From the NCBI GenBank assembly GCA_029260795.1, contig JAJDCO010000128.1:124001-188000 (forward strand): a stretch of 64,000 bases of DNA, in the 5' to 3' direction. This stretch comes from Planctomycetota bacterium (lineage in GTDB: Bacteria; Planctomycetota; OFTM77). Positions 1-7,145 of the stretch are shown here, piece by piece (position 1 is the stretch's first letter; the number at the start of each line of letters is the position of its first letter). Under the pieces are notes generated by a model. The model was not told the origin of the DNA and searched no databases. It was given only the letters and a program-made list of their open reading frames with translations. The position numbers were made by a program, and so were the translations under genes.

Positions 1-1196
1 TCACCCGCCACCGGTGACGCCGTGAAACCCGTGGTGCCCGTACCCAGGCGTCGGCGCTCGAAGGCCTCGCCCGTCGGCGGGTCGTAGGCCGTCACGATTC
101 CGGCATCCGTGCCCGCCACCAGCAGGCCGCGGTAGAGGATGGGCGTCTGCATGTAGGTACCGCGGCGGCTCTGGCTCCAGACGACGAACTCCTCGTTGTC
201 GGGATCGAATCCGTCCGAGATCTCACCGCGCGCGTTGGCGTCGATGGCGTAGATCGGATTCCAGCGCCCATGCCCGTTCGTGATGAACACGATATCGTCG
301 ACGACGATCGGCGTCGGAACGGGAACGTCGCCACCACCCGACAGCTTCCAAAGCTCCCGACCCGTCTCGAGATCATAGCCACCCATGTGCCGGTAGCCGT
401 TGACGATGACCTGACTCCGGCCGCCCGCGACATCGACGGTCGGAGAAGACCACGTCGGCACGTCGGTGCGCGGCGTCTTCCAGATCTCGGCACCGGTTGC
501 GACCTCGAGGGCGCAGAGGTAGGAGTCCTCCTGAACGTCGACCTGGAGGATGAGCATGCCTTCATGGAGGATCGGTGAGCTGGAGAAGCCGAACTGGGCA
601 CCCTTGGCCGCATACCAGCCCGAGTCCAGCCTGCCGAGGTCCTTGCTCCAGAGAAGCTGACCGTCGAGGTCGTAGCAGTACAGGCCCTCAGAGGCGAAGC
701 AAGCGACGACGTGCTGGCCATCGGTCACGGGCGAAGACGCCGCATGGCTTCCCTTGGGGTGGCGCTTCATGGCGGGCACGGCCTCGATGGCCGTGCGCAT
801 CCAGATCAGCTCGCCCGTGTGCTTGTCCAGGCAGACCACTTGAAACTTGTGCGAGCCCTCGTCGTCGACGGGCGTCGGAGACCCGTAGAGCCCGACCTTG
901 AGCTCAGAGTCTCCGCTGCGACGCACGGCCGTCGTGACGAAGAGCCGGTCACCCCAAATCACGGGAGACGAGTGCGCCAGGCCCGGAATCGCCATGCGCC
1001 AGCGCACGTGCTCGCCGCTCTCGAGATCCCAGCGCGTCGGCAGGGCGTGGTCGTCGGCGACTCCGCGGGCCTGAGGGCCCCGAAAGGACGGCCAATGCCC
1101 GGATGTCGCGTCCTCTTGCGCCGTCGCAGCCGCGGCACCGAGAACGCTGACGAGAACGGCCGTGACACAACGCTCGGCGAAAGCAGAAGCGGGCAT
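1..1196 (-). CDS. Exported PQQ-like beta-propeller repeat protein (3' end outside window)
   Basis: The reading frame starts with ATG at 1196 behind a GGAGG ribosome site and stays open through base 1, so at least 398 codons are present and the C-terminus is missing. Residues 1-26 form a signal peptide ending AAAATAQ, followed by the motif WPSFRGPQARGVAD, a hallmark entry motif of secreted PQQ-like propellers. Repeated blade motifs of the type CLDKHTGELIW, YDLDGQLLW and YDLETGRELWKLSG are visible. The protein should fold as an eight-bladed-type propeller in the periplasm. Proteins of this class often bind no PQQ and have unknown substrates, so no enzyme activity is claimed. It is probably transcribed alone. 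Confidence 0.9.
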   Translation of the reverse strand, partial: MPASAFAERCVTAVLVSVLGAAAATAQEDATSGHWPSFRGPQARGVADDHALPTRWDLESGEHVRWRMAIPGLAHSSPVIWGDRLFVTTAVRRSGDSELKVGLYGSPTPVDDEGSHKFQVVCLDKHTGELIWMRTAIEAVPAMKRHPKGSHAASSPVTDGQHVVACFASEGLYCYDLDGQLLWSKDLGRLDSGWYAAKGAQFGFSSSPILHEGMLILQVDVQEDSYLCALEVATGAEIWKTPRTDVPTWSSPTVDVAGGRSQVIVNGYRHMGGYDLETGRELWKLSGGGDVPVPTPIVVDDIVFITNGHGRWNPIYAIDANARGEISDGFDPDNEEFVVWSQSRRGTYMQTPILYRGLLVAGTDAGIVTAYDPPTGEAFERRRLGTGTTGFTASPVAG

Positions 1197-1348
1197 GGTT
1201 TTCCTCCGGAGGTCTTGCGGTCCAAGTGGTTGCGCACCGAGACAGCCAAGCCCGCGAGGGCTTTCAGGACTCTTTGGCCTCGCGTCGACCGCCAGTCCGA
1301 ATCGTCGGTCGAGCGCACGCTTCAAGAGGTCCGCCCACCGAGGTCCAT

Positions 1349-2083
1349 CTACCGCATCTCGCCGCGAACTGGGCGATCCTCGATGCTGAGGTGCTCCTCG
1401 ATCTGACGCTCGATGTAGAGGGCTTGATCGGGGTTGCTCAGGCCCGAGAGCAGCTTCAGGTCTCTCCCGCCCCGCGTCTTGAGCCGTAGCTGATAGGTCT
1501 GAGTGGAGCCGTTGCGACCGCGGTTGATCTTCTCTTTGACGTACAGCTGCTCGAGGTCGGCGGCATCGAGGTCGCAGGAGCCGGGCCACGGCAGGGGGCC
1601 ATGTCGCAGGCTGAATCGGTCGTCGCGGCACTGAATCGTCGACTTGTTCACGAAGCCGGTGATCACGAAGTACGTGAGCCCCACGCCCACGGCGACATGG
1701 AGCACTGGAAAGACGAGCATGATCGTCTTACCGATGCCATCGCCTTCCATCTTGTCGGACAAGCCGATCGTGTACCACAGGACCAAGAAGCCGTCCCAGA
1801 AGATCACGAAGAAGAGCAGGAACACGATCACCGGCGAGAACCAGCGTCGCGTGATGGTCAGCCCGCCCCAGCCGTCATCGACGATGGCCACGCCCGGAGG
1901 TTGCGCAATGCTCTCCCGGGGCCGAGTGGTCTCCGATGAAGGACGTGACTCCGGCGCCGGTCGAGGCACTTGATCGTTGAAGTCGAAGACGGAGTCACAG
2001 CGCCGGCACTTCGCGAGGCCCGTGTCGAGGTGCACGTCCTCGGCGACGATCTGCAGCCGGCATTGTGGGCATGTGATTCTCAT
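1349..2083 (-). CDS. Zinc-ribbon membrane protein
   Basis: The 244-residue protein starts with an MJ0042-like zinc ribbon: paired cysteines at 5/8 (CPQC) and 26/29 (CRRC). A proline-rich linker is followed by two hydrophobic helices at roughly residues 82-107 and 122-147. The C-terminal domain (about 150-244) is soluble and ends in an acidic/basic helix. The layout predicts a cytoplasmic zinc finger tethered to the inner membrane, with the C-terminal domain also cytoplasmic. The function is unknown. Similar zinc-ribbon membrane proteins are frequent in planctomycete and myxobacterial genomes. Confidence 0.8.
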   Translation of the reverse strand: MRITCPQCRLQIVAEDVHLDTGLAKCRRCDSVFDFNDQVPRPAPESRPSSETTRPRESIAQPPGVAIVDDGWGGLTITRRWFSPVIVFLLFFVIFWDGFLVLWYTIGLSDKMEGDGIGKTIMLVFPVLHVAVGVGLTYFVITGFVNKSTIQCRDDRFSLRHGPLPWPGSCDLDAADLEQLYVKEKINRGRNGSTQTYQLRLKTRGGRDLKLLSGLSNPDQALYIERQIEEHLSIEDRPVRGEMR

Positions 2084-2109
2084 CAGGCCTCCCCGGGTTC
2101 TTCTCGAGT

Positions 2110-2136
2110 GTCCACGACGGCTCGAGGCTCGTGGAC
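2110..2136. terminator. Perfect 8-bp hairpin downstream of the DUF72 gene
   Basis: GTCCACGA (2110-2117) and TCGTGGAC (2129-2136) form a perfect stem around an 11-nt loop. It lies between the end of the DUF72 gene and the start of the zinc-ribbon gene, both on the minus strand. There is no T-run, so termination is only a possibility. Confidence 0.35.
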
Positions 2137-2194
2137 GACGACAGCACTTCTTGTATTCGCTCGGCCCGACGAGGGGAAGCCGCGGTCCCGACGC

Positions 2195-3184
2195 TCAGCC
2201 ACTCGCGACGAAGGCCTCGGCCAGCCGCCGGACGCTCTCGGGAGCACAGCCTTCGGCCTTGTTGTTGATGATGACGGTCACATCGCGGCCGTCGCCGCAA
2301 GCATCCCGACACAAGGAGGCGAGATCCTGGCGCGTGGCGGGATCCTCGTCGACCAAGTGATCGAAGGGAGCGTATCTGGTCTTGGCGCTCGCGTAGGACA
2401 ACGGTCGCGCCAGCATCCAGCGAATGACATGAGCGGGCCCGACCTTTCCCTTCAGGATGCGAAGCTGCTCCGACGGCGTCGGCATCGTCGGGTGTGCATT
2501 GAGGCAATGACTGGTACCCGTCTCGGCGAGTGCCTGACGATACGTCGGCGTCAAGAGTCGCGAGTTGCGGAGCTCGACCGTGTACCGCGGGCCGACCGGC
2601 AGCGATGCCAGAAAGCCGTGCAGCTTCTCAGCAAAACCTCGGGGTCCACCGACGACCGCGAGCTCCAGAGGCGGAAACTGAAAGAGGACCGGCCCCACCT
2701 TCTTCCCCAAGCCCTCGACCAAGGGCCCGATGACGACATCGGTCGCGTAGCCCGCATCGAGAAACAGTGCGTTCTCCTTGCCACGCCGCGCTCCCGCACG
2801 TGGATGATCTGAAAACACCGGCACCGTGCACCACTCATGAGCCTTGACCAAGAACCGAAAGTCCTCCGGCACCACCTGCGCATACTCCGCGAGGGCGCGC
2901 GCTTCGATGGGCGCGTAGTACGTACGATCCAAGCCCACGCTTCGGAACAACGGATGCCGTGCGTAGGCGGCGAGCCCTTCTCGCGCCAGCAACCGCTGCG
3001 ACACCTCGCGGTCCCACACCAGTCCCTGCCAGCCCGGGAAGGACCAAGACGACGTTCCGAGACGCAGACCTTTCGGAAGGCTCTGCGCCAGCCCTCGCCA
3101 GCGCGCGGCATCCGGTGCCAGCCCCACCTTCTCGGAAGGCGGCGGCGGATCGTCGTCGAAGAGGGATCCTTGATGTCCGGTCAC
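2195..3184 (-). CDS. DUF72 (YecE-like) family protein
   Basis: The 329-residue protein matches the DUF72/YecE TIM-barrel-like family. It has an early GTSSWSFPGWQGLVWD block, the central KAHEW segment, FQFPPLE, and the late VIINNKAEGCAPESV block with the family's conserved NN pair. It is somewhat longer than typical members because of about 40 extra N-terminal residues and a Pro-rich start. No enzymatic activity has been established for the family, and cytosolic location is expected from the absence of a signal peptide. The neighbouring genes do not suggest a pathway. Confidence 0.88.
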   Translation of the reverse strand: MTGHQGSLFDDDPPPPSEKVGLAPDAARWRGLAQSLPKGLRLGTSSWSFPGWQGLVWDREVSQRLLAREGLAAYARHPLFRSVGLDRTYYAPIEARALAEYAQVVPEDFRFLVKAHEWCTVPVFSDHPRAGARRGKENALFLDAGYATDVVIGPLVEGLGKKVGPVLFQFPPLELAVVGGPRGFAEKLHGFLASLPVGPRYTVELRNSRLLTPTYRQALAETGTSHCLNAHPTMPTPSEQLRILKGKVGPAHVIRWMLARPLSYASAKTRYAPFDHLVDEDPATRQDLASLCRDACGDGRDVTVIINNKAEGCAPESVRRLAEAFVASG

Positions 3185-3376
3185 GGGCGCACGGGGTCTC
3201 TTGTCTCAGGCCGTTCGGGGAGCCCATTGGGTTCCTTCAGGATGCCGATCCTGTCGCCTTGAATCACTTCGGAAACCGGATGAAGAGGTGACCCACGGAA
3301 GCCGCGCTCGTCTCTCGAGCTTGCAGGAATCGTCCTGGCGAAAGTTGAGCTTCGCCTGGACACGAGGCGGGCAACG

Positions 3377-4534
3377 TCAACGTGCGTTGGTCGCGGACGC
3401 ATTCCAGCGAGGGTCAGCGGCGCGGCACGCAAGCGCCGAATAAGGCATCGATTCGATCGAGGCCCCACGCCGATTCGCGACCGCAAACACGTATCCGTCG
3501 ATCGCATAATGGATCAGCAACACGCTGAGAACGCCCATGTAGTAGTAGCGCTGAAAGTGATCGGAGTGGGCGGCCCCTAGCCGGAAGGGATCCAGGTGAG
3601 CGAACGCCACGATAGTTCCAAAGAGCGCCGCCGTGATCCCGACACACATCGCGTAGAACCGCCAAGCTGGGCGCCCGGTCCCGCTCAGACGCTCGAGAAA
3701 GCGGCTCCCGAGCTCTCCGCGGTCCTTGCGCAGCTTCAGGATGAACCAGGTGAGCCCCAGGTACTGCAGGCAGTGCCATGCATTGACGGATTGAAACGCG
3801 AGCTCCAGTCGATCACCGCTCGCTGCAATCGGCGTTACGAAGGCGATGACCGCCGTCGACACGATCAGTAAGGTCTTGGGAAGGTTCAGCTCGCTCCGTC
3901 TCCACTCATCGAGCGTCTTGAGGGTCCAGACCACGGCCGCGCCCAGGAAGAATGTCCAGACCCCGAGGATGGTCAGCTCGCTCCGGAGTACTTGAGGGAT
4001 CAGGATCTCGACCTCCCCGAGATAGAAAGAGCCCCGCACCAGCTTGTGCGTCGCAATCGGATAAAAGCTGCTCATGAGCAGCGCGTAGTCCACCCAACGC
4101 GACCATCGCCGCTCCTCTCCCCGCCCCTTGGCTCGGTAGATGTCGGTGAGGTACGCGTTCTGGTGGAGGACGTGCACGGAAGCCGAGAAGATGAAGACGC
4201 TGAGCAGGATCTGGAAATCCCAGAGCGTCATGATGACCACCAGGGCCGGGATCGCGGTGCTGATCGCGAGCAGAAACCACAGATGGTGGCGACGGAAGCC
4301 CGGCATCGCATAGGTCAGCAAGTAGGTCGAGAAGATGTGCGGCCCGCCGACCAATCCGGTCACCGTCAGGTTGAGCCAGGTCGAATCGACGCCGCCCCAA
4401 ACGAAGGTGAGCACGATGGGGACGATGGCCGCACTCCCGATCAACCATCCGACATCCCAGCGGGCGGATGAGATCCAAGGTGTCGAAGCAGATCGAGGAA
4501 GAGTCAGCGCGGACGACGCTGCAGCTCGTGACAT
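3377..4534 (-). CDS. Polytopic membrane protein of unknown function with conserved-looking membrane histidines
   Basis: The 385-residue protein has about eight or nine hydrophobic helices and no recognised family. Histidines sit at helix borders or inside helices: GGPHIFSTY, VHVLHQNAYL, NAWHCLQYLGL and LLIHYAIDGY. That distribution resembles heme or metal-binding membrane proteins, but no signature could be matched. The last 25 residues look soluble. It precedes the DprE-like pair on the same strand only after a 308-bp gap, so it is probably a separate transcript. It does not look like the UbiA-type prenyltransferase that accompanies DprE in mycobacteria. Confidence 0.75.
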   Translation of the reverse strand: MSRAAASSALTLPRSASTPWISSARWDVGWLIGSAAIVPIVLTFVWGGVDSTWLNLTVTGLVGGPHIFSTYLLTYAMPGFRRHHLWFLLAISTAIPALVVIMTLWDFQILLSVFIFSASVHVLHQNAYLTDIYRAKGRGEERRWSRWVDYALLMSSFYPIATHKLVRGSFYLGEVEILIPQVLRSELTILGVWTFFLGAAVVWTLKTLDEWRRSELNLPKTLLIVSTAVIAFVTPIAASGDRLELAFQSVNAWHCLQYLGLTWFILKLRKDRGELGSRFLERLSGTGRPAWRFYAMCVGITAALFGTIVAFAHLDPFRLGAAHSDHFQRYYYMGVLSVLLIHYAIDGYVFAVANRRGASIESMPYSALACRAADPRWNASATNAR

Positions 4535-4842
4535 GGTTCGGGACTTCCGCGAATCTCGTTCTCAGTACGATCTGGGGTGATCGTCACGGTGCTCGAAGAG
4601 CCGGAAAGGGGGTGAGATGGGTCCGTGCAGCCCAGTGGCTCGGCGCCGAGTACTCCGACCGGCTCACGCAGTTGAACGGTCGGCTTGGAAACGTGAGCTC
4701 GAGGAGCTGAGATCCCTCCTTTTTCCAGTTGGAAGACTAGGAATCACGCCCGCCAGCGTCAAGCGCCTGAAGCATTCGGCGCACTGCATCCGAGCAGCCT
4801 CTGCCGGGCGACATCGGTCAAACGACGGACGAGCTCGAGCCG
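4535..4842. other. Intergenic 308 bp, no gene seen
   Basis: This stretch separates the start of the membrane protein gene from the end of the DprE2-like gene. Only short overlapping frames without ribosome sites are present. No hairpin with a T-run or convincing promoter was found. Confidence 0.5.
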
Positions 4843-5580
4843 TCAGAAACCGATCCGTCGCATGACGAAGCGCGGCAGGCACCGAATGACCATCATCACC
4901 CAGCGCCAAATGGGTGGCGCATAGACGACGGGCTTGCCGCGGTCGATGGCCCGCAGGACCACGCGCGCAACATCTTCGGGCTCTCCGGCGAAGGGAGGCG
5001 GATCGAGCCCCTCGGTCATCCCGGTCTTCACGAAGCCGGGCTTGACGGTGATGGTCTGCAGCCCATCGCTCCGAAACTTGTGATCGAGGCCTTCGAGGTA
5101 GTAGCTGAGGCCGGCCTTGGTGGCGCCGTACAGGATCACCGGCTTTCGACCTCGCTCGCCGGCCACCGAGCTAAAGACGCAGAGCTTGCCGCCGCCACGA
5201 GAGAGCAGCCTCTTTCGAACCTGCTCACAGAGCAGGACCGTGCCTGTGAAGTTCACCTGCAGCACGCGCTCGCATTGCGCCTCGTCTTGCTCGAGCTCGG
5301 GCTGCGTCGCGAACAGCCCCGCCGTCACGACGACTGTGTCGAAGCCATCGAGCTTCTCGTCTGCTTGGTCGAGAGCGGCGCGAAAGCCGGACGGCTCCGA
5401 GAGGTCGCAGGAAGCACTGCCGACACTGCCATGCGCTCCCAGCACCTCGAGCTCGCGGGCACTCCGCTCGAGATCCTCGAGATCGCGGCCCAGCAAGAAC
5501 AGCGCCTCACCGCGCTCGGCCAGACGGCGAGCCAAGGCTCGCCCCATACCCTTGGTCGCTCCGAGGAACAACACCTTCAT
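4843..5580 (-). CDS. Short-chain dehydrogenase, DprE2-like
   Basis: This is a 245-residue NAD(P)-dependent SDR. The nucleotide-binding start reads MKVLFLGATKGMGRALA, and the active-site serine and YxxxK are in VFSSVAGERGRKP followed by YGATKAG. The ATG at 5578-5580 overlaps the TGA of the upstream FAD oxidase (ATGA), so the two are translationally coupled. In mycobacteria the DprE1 oxidase and DprE2 reductase together epimerise decaprenyl-phospho-ribose to the arabinose form at C2. The gene order oxidase-then-SDR with overlap is the same here. The hydrophobic C-terminus (VMMVIRCLPRF) also recalls DprE2. The substrate in this organism is inferred, not shown. Confidence 0.82.
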   Translation of the reverse strand: MKVLFLGATKGMGRALARRLAERGEALFLLGRDLEDLERSARELEVLGAHGSVGSASCDLSEPSGFRAALDQADEKLDGFDTVVVTAGLFATQPELEQDEAQCERVLQVNFTGTVLLCEQVRKRLLSRGGGKLCVFSSVAGERGRKPVILYGATKAGLSYYLEGLDHKFRSDGLQTITVKPGFVKTGMTEGLDPPPFAGEPEDVARVVLRAIDRGKPVVYAPPIWRWVMMVIRCLPRFVMRRIGF

Positions 5581-6947
5581 GCTTCGTCTCCGAGCAAGCG
5601 AACCGAGAGCGCACTCTTGAGCAACCCCTTGGGGTCGTATCGCCGACGAAGCTCGTTCCAAGCTTCGATCCGGGGATCCATCGCTCGGAACTGCTCCACA
5701 CGCGTCAGCGCGTCCTTGGCGAGGTAGATCCGCCCTCCTTCGGCGACGACGTGTTCGTTGAGCGCGTCGACGATCGTCTGCGTCTGGCGCCCCCGCATCG
5801 GGAGGTCCATCGCGATCGTGAGACCAGGGCGAGGAAAGGAGATCGATCCACGACTCTCGGCGCCGAAGTCCTTGACGACCACGAGATAGGGTGTGCCCCC
5901 GTGGCGCACGAGGATGTCGAAGAACTTTCGACACGACTCGGCGCCGCGCTCCGTCGGCAAGACGCATTGGTATTGCGTGAAACCTCGGCGTCCGTAGACG
6001 CGGTTCCAATGGCGCACGGCGTCGAGCGGGTAGTAGAACGGTTGGGGCGAGACGATGCCGGCACCCGCCGTCGCCGAGCGCACGCGGTAGTAGAGCGCAT
6101 TGAAGCTCCGCACGAACCATCGCGAGAGCGCCCAAGTGGGCAGGTCGAACGGTACCGCAACCGATCGCTTCATCGCCGGTAGGCGAGCCGGCGCCTCGCT
6201 CGCTTCCGCCCAGCGCCCGACGATCAGGATTCCGCGGCCCAGCCGCGCACCCGGCGCCAGGCAATCGGACCAACCCACCGTGTATGGCCAGTGTCGACTC
6301 GCCTCGAGCAAGCGGTCGATCATCGTCTCCAGATCCGGCACCGGCGACGTTTCGGCCCAGATCCAGGGAGAGGCGACCTTCTTGAGCTGGACCTCGAGCT
6401 CGAGAAGATGGCCCGTCAGACCCATGCCTCCCTGGCTGGCGAGGAAGAGCTCGTCCTGCTCGCCGACCTCCCGCACCTCGCCATCTGCGGTCCGAAGCCG
6501 AATCGAGCGCACATGCTCACCGAAGCAACCGGATTCGTGGTGGTTCTTGCCGTGAACGTCGGCGGCGAACATTCCGCCGAGCGTCACGAACTGCGTGCCC
6601 GGGGTCACCGGAGTGAACCAGCCGCGGGGTAGCAAAACGCGATTCAGCTCGGCGAGCGAGAGGCCGGCTTCGCAGCGGAGGCGTCCCGTCTTCGAGTCGA
6701 ACTCCAAGAAGCGGTCCGCGAGAGTCGAGCACGCAACCGGCGCTCCCGGTAGAGGCAGCGAGGCATCTCCGTAGGAGCGGCCGAGGCCGCGGGTCAACGT
6801 CGCGCCCACCGTGATCCGCGGCAGGTCTTCTGAGCGAAGCTGGGGTGCCTTCACGATCGGATGCCGACCCCAGCCGCTCAAGGCGGTCGCGGGCGGCAAG
6901 TCGGTGGCGGCGGGCGCCGCCCGCTCTGGGATGGCCGTCTCGGTCAT
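5577..6947 (-). CDS. FAD-dependent oxidase, DprE1-like decaprenylphospho-ribose 2'-oxidase family
   Basis: This 456-residue VAO-type flavoprotein closely follows the DprE1 pattern: SGWGR near residue 25, RGLGRSYGD (53-61), VTPGTQFVTLGGMFAADVHG then KNHH with His132, PLDAVRHWNRVYG, and IYLAKDALT with Lys411. The residue matching the mycobacterial benzothiazinone-target Cys387 is Ala379 (LTIAMDLP), as in naturally resistant mycobacterial relatives. The segment between GWGR and the flavin loop is shorter than in mycobacteria. It is coupled by ATGA to the SDR downstream, arguing for a two-step sugar epimerase acting on a lipid-linked or nucleotide-linked sugar. A TACAAT -10-like box lies about 135 nt upstream at 7081-7086. 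Confidence 0.87.
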   Translation of the reverse strand: MTETAIPERAAPAATDLPPATALSGWGRHPIVKAPQLRSEDLPRITVGATLTRGLGRSYGDASLPLPGAPVACSTLADRFLEFDSKTGRLRCEAGLSLAELNRVLLPRGWFTPVTPGTQFVTLGGMFAADVHGKNHHESGCFGEHVRSIRLRTADGEVREVGEQDELFLASQGGMGLTGHLLELEVQLKKVASPWIWAETSPVPDLETMIDRLLEASRHWPYTVGWSDCLAPGARLGRGILIVGRWAEASEAPARLPAMKRSVAVPFDLPTWALSRWFVRSFNALYYRVRSATAGAGIVSPQPFYYPLDAVRHWNRVYGRRGFTQYQCVLPTERGAESCRKFFDILVRHGGTPYLVVVKDFGAESRGSISFPRPGLTIAMDLPMRGRQTQTIVDALNEHVVAEGGRIYLAKDALTRVEQFRAMDPRIEAWNELRRRYDPKGLLKSALSVRLLGDEA

Positions 6948-7145
6948 GGGTCGAGAATGGACTCCAGCTCTCGAAAGAATGGCGACAGGCTAACGGTCCC
7001 GGATCGGACCGTCCAGGCAGGAGTCCCTCGGCAGGTCAAGAAGTTCGAAATGGAGACGGCAGCAGGCTTCGTCGCGCCTCATTGTAGCGACCCTCCTGGG
7101 CATTGCGACCCATGACCGATCGCGTCGAGCCGTTTCGGCCTCGAG

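Noticed and set aside
4843-6273. 476-aa minus-strand frame containing the SDR
   Set aside because: The upstream half is an alternative frame of the DprE1-like gene. The SDR begins at ATG 5580 with an ATGA overlap.
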